From Modestobacter italicus (GTDB taxonomy: Bacteria; Actinomycetota; Actinomycetes; Mycobacteriales; Geodermatophilaceae): a stretch of DNA of 64,000 nt. The notes under the pieces are model-generated. The model had not been told where the DNA came from, did not search any database, and worked only from the letters and a program-made list of their open reading frames with translations. The translations under genes and the position numbers were made by a program. Shown here one piece after another: positions 54,196 to 62,789 of this stretch (its first letter is position 1; each line of letters begins with the position of its first letter). The DNA lies in assembly GCF_000306785.1 (NCBI RefSeq), contig NC_017955.1, forward strand, positions 1,426,001-1,490,000. Direction: 5' to 3'.

Positions 54196-55485
54196 ATGCG
54201 CGATCTCGTGGCACGGCTCCGGCAGGCACTGGGCGACGACGCGGTCTCCACCGACCCCCGGGTCCGGCGCACCGCGTCCACCGACTGGGCGTCGATGTCC
54301 CCGGTGCTGGCCGCGAAGCTCCCCGCCGGGCTGGCCGACGCCGTCGCCTTCCCCGCGGACCCGGCCGGGCTGGCCCGGACCGTGGCGCTGGCGCACGCGG
54401 CCGGGGTGCCGGTGACCCCGCGCGGCAAGGGCACCGGGAACTACGGGCAGGCGATCCCGCTGCGCGACGGGCTGGTCGTCGACCTGACCCGGTCCCGGCG
54501 GGTGGTCGACGTCGGCGCGGGCTGGATCACGGCCGAGGCCGGGACGCCCTTCGTCACCCTCGAGGCGGCCGCCCGGCGCACCGGGCAGGAGCTGGCGATG
54601 TTCCCCTCGACCGTGGGCAGCACGCTCGGCGGCTTCCTCGCCGGCGGCGCCGGGGGCACCGGCTCGATCGAGAACGGCTGGCTGTGGAGCGGCTTCGTCA
54701 CCGGGCTGGACGTCGTCCCGTGCACCGGCGCCGAGGAGCTGGTCCACCTGGCGGGGGCGGACACCGCGCCGCTGCTGCACGCCTACGGCACGACCGGCGT
54801 GATCGCCTCGGCCACCGTCCGGCTGCGCCCGCGGCGGGACTGGACGGCGCTGTTCGCCTCTTTCCCCGCCGAGGCCGACGCCGTCGCGGCCGGGCTGGCG
54901 CTGATGTCCCTGGACCCCGCGCCACGGCTGGTCTCGGTCGACGAGCCGGGCATCGTGGCGGCCCTGCCGGTGGACCCGGCGATCCCGAGGGACCGGTGCA
55001 GCCTGCGGGCGATCGTGGACACCGGGGTGCTGGCCGCGGCCCGGCAGGTGGTGCGTGCGGCCGGCGGCCGGGTGGAGGAGGTCCGCGCGGGCGGCCCGGC
55101 GCTGCTGACCTCGCTGTCGTTCAACCACGCGACCCACCGGGTGCAGAAGGTCCGGCCAGGGCTGGCGCACCTCCAGGTCGGGGGGCCGGCGCTGGTTGAG
55201 CGGGCGGCGGAGGTGCGGGCGCTGCTGCCGGGGGCGCTGGTGCACCTGGACGGGCTCGGCGGCCCGGACGGTCCGGGGTTCGTCGGGCTGCTGCTCACCC
55301 GGTACACCACCGAGCAGGCGCTGTACGAGGCGATGGACGCGCTGCGCGGCCTCGGCGTGCACGTCAGCGACCCGCACACCTGGGAGCTCGCGGAGCCGCT
55401 GGACGACGTCCGCCGGGCCGCCGCCCGCTTCGACCCGGCCGGACTGCTCAACCCGGGCAAGCTGCCGGCCGCCGTCCCCGCCTGA
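54196..55485 (+). CDS. FAD-linked oxidase (VAO/PCMH type), paralogue B
   Basis: The 429-aa protein is a paralogue of the oxidase at 41873, with GVPVTPRGKGTGNYGQAIP near residue 75, STLGGFLAGGAGGTGS near 145 and GLLNPGKLP at the end. It is divergent from the Rieske gene. The ATG at 54196 lacks a strong Shine-Dalgarno; the in-frame ATG at 54172 has GGGGA directly against it, so the start is uncertain. Function inferred as oxidation of a cluster intermediate. Confidence 0.87.
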   Translation: MRDLVARLRQALGDDAVSTDPRVRRTASTDWASMSPVLAAKLPAGLADAVAFPADPAGLARTVALAHAAGVPVTPRGKGTGNYGQAIPLRDGLVVDLTRSRRVVDVGAGWITAEAGTPFVTLEAAARRTGQELAMFPSTVGSTLGGFLAGGAGGTGSIENGWLWSGFVTGLDVVPCTGAEELVHLAGADTAPLLHAYGTTGVIASATVRLRPRRDWTALFASFPAEADAVAAGLALMSLDPAPRLVSVDEPGIVAALPVDPAIPRDRCSLRAIVDTGVLAAARQVVRAAGGRVEEVRAGGPALLTSLSFNHATHRVQKVRPGLAHLQVGGPALVERAAEVRALLPGALVHLDGLGGPDGPGFVGLLLTRYTTEQALYEAMDALRGLGVHVSDPHTWELAEPLDDVRRAAARFDPAGLLNPGKLPAAVPA

Positions 55486-55530
55486 GTGGAGTGCCACGGC
55501 GCGGAGAACGCGCCCGTGGCACTCCACTCA
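55483..55530. terminator. Convergent terminator whose stem includes both stop codons
   Basis: A 17-bp perfect stem (55483-55499 with 55514-55530) carries the stop TGA of the plus-strand oxidase at its left end and the TCA stop of the minus-strand gene at its right end. Confidence 0.85.
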
Positions 55531-57099
55531 CGCCGCGGCGCGGGCGCCGTGCCGGCGCAGCACCACCGACGCGGCGTTGCGGCCCGACGCGCCCCACACA
55601 CCGGCGCCGGGGAACGTGCCGGCGCCGGTGAGGAACAGCCCGCGCACCGGCGTCTCGTAGCGGGTGAGCTCGCGGTCCCGGCCCAGCAGTGCGGCCAGCG
55701 GGCCGCCGGCGAAGGAGGGGGCGTAGCCGCGGGTCATGCCGAAGTCGCGCTCGTAGTCCTCCGGGGTCACCACCCGCCAGCGCCGGACCCCGTCGAGGAA
55801 GCCCGGCTCGACCTGGGCGGCGTAGGCCGTCAGCCAGCGCTGCGGTTCGGTCGAGGAGGCCCAGCCGCCGGGCAGCGAGTACGGCGTCCACAGCACCTCG
55901 AGGCTGAACACGTGGTCGTCGCCGACCGCCATCGTCGGGTCCAGCACCGAGGGCGTGTTGACCAGCAGCATGGGCCGTGGCGCGACGCGCCCCTCCGGCA
56001 GCAGGGCGTGCGCAGCGGCGATCTCGGTCAGCGGGGGAGCGATCGTGGTGGTGGGCACGTGCTGGTCGAACGGCCCGGTGGCGGCCAGCAGCGCGTCGTC
56101 GACCTGCGGCAGCCGGGGCAGCCGGGAGACCACCGCGTCGATCTTCGACTCGTAGCCGTCCGGCGTCGGGCGCGCCGCCCACCGGGCGGTCATCGCGGCG
56201 GCGCCGGACGGCGGGGAGCCGAGCCAGTCGACCAGGGCCTGCCGCGGGTCGACGGCGCAGACCACCGCGGGCGCCTCGACCACCTCCCCGGTGCTCAGCC
56301 GCACGCCGCGCACGCCGGGGCCCTCGACGAGCACCTCGGCGACCCGGGCCCCGGTGCGCACCCGGCCGCCGGCCGCGACCAGGGCCGCGTGCACCGCCGC
56401 GGGCAGGGCGCCCGACCCCCCGACCGGGCGACCGATCCCGACCAGGTGCCGCATCGCGAGGCCGGTGGCCCCCAGCCCGGTGCCCGGGGTGCCGGCGGTC
56501 ACGCCCCACACGGCCGGGCCGGTGGTGAAGGCACCGGCGACGAGCGACTCGTCGGTCAGGTACCGCTGCAGCACGGCGCCCACGCTGCGCCGGGACCAGT
56601 CCAGCAGCCGGGGCAGCGCGGTGGCCCGCCGGTCGGCCAGCCGGCGCAGCACCGCGCCCGGGGTGGGCGGGGCCGAGGTCAGCTCCACCAGCAGCCGGGC
56701 CACCGGGAGGGCGTCGGCGAGGTAGCGGCGGTAGCCGTCGACCTGGGTCGGGTGGGTGACGGCGAGGGCGTCGATGGTCCGGTCGACGTCCCGGAACTGG
56801 ACGAACGGTGCGGCGCCGGGGGAGTCCCAGGAGACGTGCAGGGCCTGCGGGTCGACGTCGAGGTAGCTCAGCCCGTGGGCGGCGAGGTCGAGCTCGTCGG
56901 CGATGGCCGTGGTGCGGACCATGGTGTGGTCGCAGTTGCACACGTTGACCCGGGCGCCGTCCAGCGCGTCGACGGTGGACGCGCATCCGCCGGTGGTGCC
57001 GCGTGCCTCGAGCACCACGACGTCCAGCCCGGCACGGGCCAGGTAGGCGGCGCACACCAGCCCGTTGTGCCCGCCGCCGACCACGATGACGTCTGCCAC
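55528..57099 (-). CDS. Phytoene-desaturase-like FAD-dependent oxidoreductase
   Basis: The 523-aa protein begins DVIVVGGGHNGLVCAAYLAR (dinucleotide-binding) and has the motif GLFLTGAGTFPGAGVWGASG near 495, as in CrtI-like and related FAD oxidoreductases. Carotenoid genes are absent, so its neighbours suggest another role, for example desaturating or oxidising a cluster metabolite. GTG start; its stop lies inside the convergent terminator. Six nt separate it from the formamidase gene upstream. Confidence 0.85.
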   Translation of the reverse strand: MADVIVVGGGHNGLVCAAYLARAGLDVVVLEARGTTGGCASTVDALDGARVNVCNCDHTMVRTTAIADELDLAAHGLSYLDVDPQALHVSWDSPGAAPFVQFRDVDRTIDALAVTHPTQVDGYRRYLADALPVARLLVELTSAPPTPGAVLRRLADRRATALPRLLDWSRRSVGAVLQRYLTDESLVAGAFTTGPAVWGVTAGTPGTGLGATGLAMRHLVGIGRPVGGSGALPAAVHAALVAAGGRVRTGARVAEVLVEGPGVRGVRLSTGEVVEAPAVVCAVDPRQALVDWLGSPPSGAAAMTARWAARPTPDGYESKIDAVVSRLPRLPQVDDALLAATGPFDQHVPTTTIAPPLTEIAAAHALLPEGRVAPRPMLLVNTPSVLDPTMAVGDDHVFSLEVLWTPYSLPGGWASSTEPQRWLTAYAAQVEPGFLDGVRRWRVVTPEDYERDFGMTRGYAPSFAGGPLAALLGRDRELTRYETPVRGLFLTGAGTFPGAGVWGASGRNAASVVLRRHGARAAA

Positions 57100-57105
57100 G
57101 CCGGC

Positions 57106-58218
57106 TCAGCCGCCGAACAGGGCGGCCGGTCGGTCACCGGTCACCTCGCGGAGGTCCGCCTTGCGGATGGCGGCGTGCACCCCGGCGACGACGTCGACGA
57201 CCTGGGACACCGAGAAGTCCACGGCGGCGGACAGGTAGGCCAGCGACGTCGCCCGGTCGACGTCGAAGCCGTGCTGCATCAGGCCCAGCGCCCGGCGCAC
57301 GCAGTCCCGCATCGCCTCGCCGAGGTCCTCGTCGAGGCCGATCGGCACCCACAGCTGCGGTGTCTCGCCGAGCGGCAGCAGCTCGGCGATGCCGGGACGC
57401 AGGTCGGCAGCCCGGGTGGAGGTGATCCGCAGGGTCGCCCGCAGCGGTGCCTCGAAGGCGGTGAGCGCCACCTCGCCGTCGCCCATCGCGTAGTGCGGGT
57501 CGCCCACGTGCACCCCGGCGCCAGGCACCTGCACGCGCAGGTGCAGCCGGCTGCCCACGCCGAGCACCGAGACGTCGAGGTTGCCGCCGTGCCGGCCGGG
57601 CGGGGTCGAGTGCAGCCGGCCCGGGGTGGCCACCCCCACCAACCCGAGGAAGGGGCGCAGCGGGAACCGGAGCGAGCGGCCGGGGCGTCCGGGCACCCCG
57701 ATCACGCCCTCGTCGCCGTCCACCGTCGCGAAGACGCTGACCGTGCCGGGGACCACGGGCAGCTCGCCGGGGAGCGCGCCCTTGCCGTGCCGGTTGGAGA
57801 TGACGCCGTACCCGGCGCGCAGCTGCAGGTCGAGCACCTCCACGGTCACCACGTCGCCCGGCTCGGCACCCCGGACGGCGATCGGCCCGGTCACCACGTG
57901 CGGGCCGCCCTCGCTGCCCGCCGGCCGCAGCCCCGACGCCGCGATGGCCACCGCGTCGCCGAGCACGTCGGCGGCGGCCACCCCGTGCCCGCCGAAGAAG
58001 GCCACCGGGTCGCGGCCCTGGTCCTCGAGCACGCCCTCGTGGCTGACGGTGTCGACGACGACGGTGTCCCCGGGGTCGATGGTCAGCACCGGCCGGTCCT
58101 CGGCGCCGGGCAGCCAGCCCCAGGAGGCGGTCTCCGGTGTCGTCGGCAGGTACCGCGCCCGGGGGTCGAGTGCCTCGCCGGGCTGGAGCGGGCCGGGTGC
58201 CCGCTGCGTGGTGGTCAT
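57106..58218 (-). CDS. Acetamidase/formamidase
   Basis: The 370-aa protein matches the acetamidase/formamidase family by YGVISNRHGKGALPGE, VHVGDPHYAMGDGEVALTA and AAVDFSVSQVVDVVAGVHA. The catalytic metal-binding set was not checked residue by residue. It hydrolyses formamide, acetamide or other short amides to ammonia and acid. The ATG at 58218 is preferred; a GTG about 33 nt upstream falls in the candidate GlnR box. It is likely co-transcribed with the CrtI-like gene. Confidence 0.88.
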   Translation of the reverse strand: MTTTQRAPGPLQPGEALDPRARYLPTTPETASWGWLPGAEDRPVLTIDPGDTVVVDTVSHEGVLEDQGRDPVAFFGGHGVAAADVLGDAVAIAASGLRPAGSEGGPHVVTGPIAVRGAEPGDVVTVEVLDLQLRAGYGVISNRHGKGALPGELPVVPGTVSVFATVDGDEGVIGVPGRPGRSLRFPLRPFLGLVGVATPGRLHSTPPGRHGGNLDVSVLGVGSRLHLRVQVPGAGVHVGDPHYAMGDGEVALTAFEAPLRATLRITSTRAADLRPGIAELLPLGETPQLWVPIGLDEDLGEAMRDCVRRALGLMQHGFDVDRATSLAYLSAAVDFSVSQVVDVVAGVHAAIRKADLREVTGDRPAALFGG

Positions 58219-58241
58219 GGCCGCGACGGTGGCCGAGTCCG

Positions 58242-58279
58242 GTGTCACGGCGGTCCGGCGCTCGTGAACATCGTGTGTC
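58242..58279 (-). promoter_or_regulatory. Candidate GlnR box with four phased half-sites
   Basis: On the minus strand, AC dinucleotides recur at exact 11-bp steps (GACAC, TTCAC, CGGAC, GACAC; AC-n9 four times). The box lies 24-61 bp upstream of the formamidase start and 93-130 bp upstream of the divergent amidase. Confidence 0.55.
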
Positions 58280-58371
58280 CTGGTCCGGCGACGGTTGCCC
58301 CGACCGGGGGCGGGTGCCAGGGTCCGTCCGGTCGTGCCGGTCGGCCGACGTCCTGGGGAAGGGGCCCGATC

Positions 58372-59856
58372 GTGCGCCACGTCGTCGACGACGGCCGGGC
58401 CGTCGCACCCCGGTCGCTCGCCGGGCGGGACGGGACCGGCCTGCTGGCCGAGCTGGCGGAGGGATCGGTCTCGGCGGAGGAGCTGCTCGAGGAGCACGTC
58501 CGGCTGCTCACCGGCCCGGGCAGCGCGCTGGGCGCGGTCGTCGACGCGGACGTGCCGGCGGCCCGGCGGGCCGCGGCGGAGGTCGATCGCCGTCGGGCCC
58601 GCGGCGAGCAGCTGCCGGCCCTGGCCGGCCTGCCGGTGACGATCAAGGACAGCTTCGACGCGGCGGGCCTGCGGACCTCCCACGGCCGGCTGTCCGACGC
58701 CCGGCCGGCCACCGTCGACGCACCGCTGGTGCGCCGGGTGCGGGCGGCCGGCGCGGTGGTGCTGGGCAAGACCAGCGTGCCGGTGTACCTCGACGACCAC
58801 CAGGCGTCGACCGAGCTGGGCACCGCGCGCAACCCGCACGACCTCGACCGCACCCCGGGTGGCTCCTCCAGCGGTGCCGGTGCCGCGGTCGCGGCGGGGT
58901 TGTCGGTGGCGGACTTCGGCAGCGACCTCGCCGGGTCCCTGCGGGTGCCCAGCGCCTGGTGCGGGCTCTTCGGCCACCGGCCCAGCAACGGCATCGTCTC
59001 CAAGCTGGGGCACATGCCGTGGCCGCAGGGCGGGCTGCTGGAGCCCGCGGTCTCCTCGGTCGGGCCGATGGTGCGCTCGGCGCGCGACCTGGAGCTGTTC
59101 CTCGACGTCCTGGTCGGGGTGGAGGGTCCGGCCACACGGGCCTGGCGGCTGGAGCTGCCGCCGCCGTCGGTCGACGCACTGGACCAGGTGCGGGTGGCGG
59201 TGTGGCTCGACGACCCTGCGGCGCCGGTCGACGCGGAGACCCGCGCCGCGCTGACCGGCTTCGCCGACCGGCTCGCCGACGCCGGCTGCCGGGTCGAGGA
59301 GCTGACCGACGCCCCGGTCGCCGGTCAGGCGGCGCTGGACCTGTTCACCCGGCTGCAGGCCGGGGAGGTCGTGCACGGGCTGGACGAGGCGGCGTGGCAG
59401 GCCAGCCGGGAGCTGGCGGCCCGGGCCGGGGACGAGCCCGACGTGCTGGCGGCCCGCCGGTCCGTGCAGACGCTGCGGGACGCGCTCGACGACCGGGAGG
59501 ACCAGTGGGCGACGGTGACCCGCTGGGACCGGGTCTTCGACCGGGTCGACGTCGTCCTCTGCCCGGCCGTGCCGTGCGCCGCGCCCGCGCTGTCCGACGT
59601 GCCGGCGTCCCGGCGGACGCTGGAGCTCGACGGGCGGGTGCTGCCGGCTGCGGACACGGTCTGGGCGTGGAGCCGGCTCACCGGCATCGGCATGGGCCCG
59701 GCCACCGTCGCCCCGGTCGGTCGGGGCGCCCGGTCGGGGCTGCCGATCGGGGCGCAGCTGCTCGGCCGGTACCTCGACGACCGCACCCCGCTGCGGGTCG
59801 CGGCCCTGCTCGAGGAGGCCGGGGTGCTCCGGTTCGAGCCCCCCGCGGGGTGGTGA
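58372..59856 (+). CDS. Amidase (amidase signature family)
   Basis: The 494-aa amidase has the Lys of VTIKDSFD near residue 90, the Gly/Ser-rich GGSSSGAGAAVAAG near 163 and the nucleophile segment GSDLAGSLRVP near 185, giving the Ser-cisSer-Lys triad. It hydrolyses amides to ammonia plus acid, in keeping with the cluster. GTG at 58372 with GGGGAAGGGG about 7 nt upstream. Its stop converges with the next amidohydrolase. Substrate range cannot be told. Confidence 0.9.
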   Translation: MRHVVDDGRAVAPRSLAGRDGTGLLAELAEGSVSAEELLEEHVRLLTGPGSALGAVVDADVPAARRAAAEVDRRRARGEQLPALAGLPVTIKDSFDAAGLRTSHGRLSDARPATVDAPLVRRVRAAGAVVLGKTSVPVYLDDHQASTELGTARNPHDLDRTPGGSSSGAGAAVAAGLSVADFGSDLAGSLRVPSAWCGLFGHRPSNGIVSKLGHMPWPQGGLLEPAVSSVGPMVRSARDLELFLDVLVGVEGPATRAWRLELPPPSVDALDQVRVAVWLDDPAAPVDAETRAALTGFADRLADAGCRVEELTDAPVAGQAALDLFTRLQAGEVVHGLDEAAWQASRELAARAGDEPDVLAARRSVQTLRDALDDREDQWATVTRWDRVFDRVDVVLCPAVPCAAPALSDVPASRRTLELDGRVLPAADTVWAWSRLTGIGMGPATVAPVGRGARSGLPIGAQLLGRYLDDRTPLRVAALLEEAGVLRFEPPAGW

Positions 59857-59868
59857 GCGCCGGCCGGG

Positions 59869-61176
59869 TCAGCGGGCCCGGCGGCGCGCCAGCAGGTCGC
59901 GCAGCCGGCTGACCACCGCCGCCTCCGGGACGGTCTGCAGCACGCCGTCCCGGACGACGACCCGCCCGGCCACGACCACGTGCCGGGGCCGGCGGCCGGG
60001 CGCGGCCCACAGCAGCCCGGCGACCGGGTCGGCGAGGCCGGCGTCGGCGACCCCGGTGACGTCCCAGCAGACCAGGTCCGCCCGGGCGCCCACCTCGAGC
60101 CGGCCCAGGTCGGTCCGCCCCAGCCCGTCGGCCGAGCCGCGGGTCGCCCAGCCCAGCACCTCCCGGGCGCTCACCGGCCGGCCCACCAGCGGCGCCACCT
60201 GCAGGGCCAGCCGGGCGTCGGCCAGCAGGTGCCCGGCGTCGTTGAAGCCGCCGCCGCTGGTGCCCAGCCCGACCGGCACCCCGGCGTCGGCCAGCGCGGC
60301 CATCGGCGCGACGCCCCAGCCCATCGGCAGGTCGCAGCCCGGGGCGTGGGTGGCGGTGACCCCGGCGGCCGCCAGCCGGGCGACCTCCGCGCCGGTCACC
60401 CCGCACAGGTGCGCGAGGGTGACGTCGGGAGCCAGCCAGCCCCACTCCTCGAGCAGCTCCAGCGGACGACGGCCGTAGCGCTCGGCGGCGACGACCACGT
60501 CGACCTGCTCGTTGGCCTGGGTGCGCCGGCGGAGCCCGTGGGCCGCCGCGACCTCACCGAGCAGCCGGAAGGTGTCGGGGGAGTCGCTGTGCACCCCGGC
60601 CGGGCCGACGGCCACCTGCAGCACGCCGTCCTCGGTCACCCCGCCGTGCGGCACCAGCGCCTGCGCGATCGCCGCCGCCGAGGTGGCCGCGGTCTCCGCG
60701 TCGTCGCGGGCGCTGCCGCGGACGAACGCCACCCGTGCGCCCAGCTCGCGGGCGGCGGTGGCGGTGGCCGTGGCGATGCCCACGCCGTCGTCGGCGAGCG
60801 GCGGCCAGGTGAGGTGGTGGTCGGCGACGGTGGTCACGCCGCAGAGCAGCGCCTCGGCCAGCCCCGCGGACGCGGCGGCGTACGCCAGCTCGTCGTCCAC
60901 CCCGACCGCGGCGTAGGCCGCGGCCATGGTCGGCAGCCACTGCGCCATCGGGACGCCGCGGGTGCCGGGCAGCGTGCGGAACGCGGTCTGCAGCAGGTGG
61001 TGGTGGGCGTTGACCAGGCCCGGCGTCACGACGCAGCCGGTCGCGTCCAGCACCTCACCCGCCGCCCCGGACCCCAGGACGGCGACCCGGCCGTCGTCCC
61101 CGCAGCCGACGTCGGCGCCGGCCAGCTCCTCCCCGGCGCCGGTGGACACGGCCAGGGCACCTCGTACGTTCAGCAC
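59869..61176 (-). CDS. Amidohydrolase of the 8-oxoguanine-deaminase/atrazine type with altered active site
   Basis: The 435-aa protein resembles hydroxydechloroatrazine ethylaminohydrolase and 8-oxoguanine deaminase, with NAHHHLLQTAFRTLPG near residue 60 and TLAHLCGV near 250. But the expected H-x-x-E (THLAE) reads TQANEQ and the GVDG aspartate segment reads LGTSGGGFND, so two conserved ligand positions look lost. It may be inactive or use another mechanism. GTG start at 61176. Divergent from creatininase with a GlnR-like box between. Confidence 0.8.
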   Translation of the reverse strand: MLNVRGALAVSTGAGEELAGADVGCGDDGRVAVLGSGAAGEVLDATGCVVTPGLVNAHHHLLQTAFRTLPGTRGVPMAQWLPTMAAAYAAVGVDDELAYAAASAGLAEALLCGVTTVADHHLTWPPLADDGVGIATATATAARELGARVAFVRGSARDDAETAATSAAAIAQALVPHGGVTEDGVLQVAVGPAGVHSDSPDTFRLLGEVAAAHGLRRRTQANEQVDVVVAAERYGRRPLELLEEWGWLAPDVTLAHLCGVTGAEVARLAAAGVTATHAPGCDLPMGWGVAPMAALADAGVPVGLGTSGGGFNDAGHLLADARLALQVAPLVGRPVSAREVLGWATRGSADGLGRTDLGRLEVGARADLVCWDVTGVADAGLADPVAGLLWAAPGRRPRHVVVAGRVVVRDGVLQTVPEAAVVSRLRDLLARRRAR

Positions 61177-61219
61177 GCCGGGGACCCTGGCAGCCCCGTG
61201 TTCCGCGCAGGTGACGCCT

Positions 61220-61246
61220 GGAACGCGGCCGTCACCGGAGCGCAAC
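61220..61246 (+). promoter_or_regulatory. Candidate GlnR box upstream of creatininase
   Basis: GGAAC-n6-GTCAC-n6-GCAAC is a close match to the GAAAC/GTNAC alternation with correct spacing. It ends 24 bp before the creatininase start and lies 44-70 bp upstream of the divergent amidohydrolase start, a better place for activation of the latter. Confidence 0.6.
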
Positions 61247-61269
61247 GACCGGCACCTAGCGTCCGCCGG

Positions 61270-62046
61270 GTGACCGCCCGACTGCTCACCGAGCTCACCG
61301 CCCCCGCCCTCACCGCAGCCCTCGGGCCGGACAGCGTCATCGTGCTGCCGACCGGCGCGCTGGAGCAGCACGGCCCGCACCTGCCGGTGGCCACCGACCT
61401 GATCACCGCGCAGACCCTGGCCGAGCTGGCCGTCGAGCAGTTCGGCGACGAGCTGGACCTGTGGCTGCTGCCGCCGCTGGCCTACACCAAGTCCAACGAG
61501 CACGCCTGGTCCTCGGGCACCTTCTGGCTGTCCGCGGCGACGCTGACCGCGGTGCTGTTCGACATCGCCCGCTGCGTGGCGAAGACCCCGGCCCGCCGGC
61601 TGGCCTTCCTCAACGGGCACGGCGGGAACTCCGCGCTGCTCCAGGTCGCCGCCCGGGACATCCGGCTGGAGACCGGGCTGCGCACCTTCACCATGCACCC
61701 CGCGCTGCCGGCCGACCACGGTGGCGAGAGCCCGGCCGACGAGCTGGGCATGGGCGTCCACGGCGGGCTGGAGGAGACCTCGCTGATGCTCCACCTGCGT
61801 CCCGAGCTGGTCGACATGTCCCAGGCCGAGCGCTGGGTGCCCGAGCACCTCGACGAGTACAAGCACGTCCGCTTCGGCGGCACCGTCTCCTTCGGCTGGA
61901 CGTCGGACGAGTTCGGCCCGGCCGGGGTGATCGGCGACGCGAGCCAGGCCACCGCGGCCCGCGGCGAGGAGCGGACCAAGGCGATGGTCGCCTACCTCGG
62001 TGAGGCCTTCGCCGAGGTCGCCCGGTTCGACCCCGCGCCGCGATGA
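61270..62046 (+). CDS. Creatininase family amidohydrolase
   Basis: The 258-aa protein shows the creatininase metal set: E and H in GALEQHGPHLP (about residue 30), D in VATDL, H in NGHGGNSALL near 118 and E in HGGLEETSLML near 166. Members open cyclic amides such as creatinine, or act on other lactams. GTG start; the ATG of the next gene overlaps its stop (ATGA at 62043-62046). First gene of a four-gene operon. Confidence 0.88.
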   Translation: MTARLLTELTAPALTAALGPDSVIVLPTGALEQHGPHLPVATDLITAQTLAELAVEQFGDELDLWLLPPLAYTKSNEHAWSSGTFWLSAATLTAVLFDIARCVAKTPARRLAFLNGHGGNSALLQVAARDIRLETGLRTFTMHPALPADHGGESPADELGMGVHGGLEETSLMLHLRPELVDMSQAERWVPEHLDEYKHVRFGGTVSFGWTSDEFGPAGVIGDASQATAARGEERTKAMVAYLGEAFAEVARFDPAPR

Positions 62047-62789
62047 CCGGGCGGCTCACCGGCCGCCGGGTGGTGGTCACCGGAGCCGCCCGCGGCATCG
62101 GGGCCGAGATCGCCCGCACCTTCGCCGCCGAGGGCGCCCGGCTGGCACTCCTGGACCGGCTGGCCGACGAGGTCGGTGCGGTGGCCGCCGAGGTGGGCGG
62201 CCGGGGGTACGCCGTCGACCTCGCCGACGTGGCGGCCACCCGGGAGGTCACCGGGAAGGCGATCGCCGAGCTGGGCGGCGTGGACGTGCTGGTCAACAAC
62301 GCCGGGATCCTGCGGCTCACCCCGCTGCTGGAGATCGACCCGGCCGAGTGGGACGAGGTGTTCGCGGTGAACACCCGGGCGATGCTGGTGACCACGCAGG
62401 TCGCCGTCCGGGCGATGACCGCCGACCCGGGCCGGGGCGTCCGCAAGATCGTCAACATGGCGAGCATGGGCGGCAAGGCCGGTGGCGGGGGCCAGGCGCA
62501 CTACGCGGCGTCCAAGGCCGCCGTCATCGCGCTGACCCGGGCCGCCGCCGCGGAGCTCGGCCCGCTGGGCATCACCGTCAACTGCCTGTGCCCGGGGTTC
62601 GTGCTCACCGAGATGGGTGCCGGCACCCGCACCGAGGACGACGTCGCGGCCTGGTCCGCGCTCTCCCCGCTCGGCCGGCTCGGCGAACCCCGGGACGTCG
62701 CCCGCGCGGCGCTGTTCCTCGCCTGCGAGGACTCGGACTACCTCACCGGCGACGCGCTCAACGTGACCGGCGGGATGATCACGCATTGA
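62043..62789 (+). CDS. Short-chain dehydrogenase/reductase
   Basis: A classical SDR of 248 aa with GAARGIGAEIA near residue 15, NNAGI near 88, Ser in VNMASMGG near 140 and YAASK near 155, which complete the catalytic set. It oxidises or reduces a hydroxyl/keto group using NAD(P). Its stop overlaps the next gene (TTGA), and its context suggests a step after ring opening. Confidence 0.9.
   Translation: MTGRLTGRRVVVTGAARGIGAEIARTFAAEGARLALLDRLADEVGAVAAEVGGRGYAVDLADVAATREVTGKAIAELGGVDVLVNNAGILRLTPLLEIDPAEWDEVFAVNTRAMLVTTQVAVRAMTADPGRGVRKIVNMASMGGKAGGGGQAHYAASKAAVIALTRAAAAELGPLGITVNCLCPGFVLTEMGAGTRTEDDVAAWSALSPLGRLGEPRDVARAALFLACEDSDYLTGDALNVTGGMITH

Noticed and set aside
55528-57099. Carotenoid biosynthesis cluster
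   Set aside because: A single CrtI-like gene with no phytoene synthase or other carotenoid gene nearby.
55486-58371. Long upstream extension of the amidase frame (about 960 codons)
   Set aside because: The region is fully covered by the CrtI-like and formamidase genes on the other strand. The amidase domain itself begins only at the GTG at 58372, which has a good ribosome-binding site.
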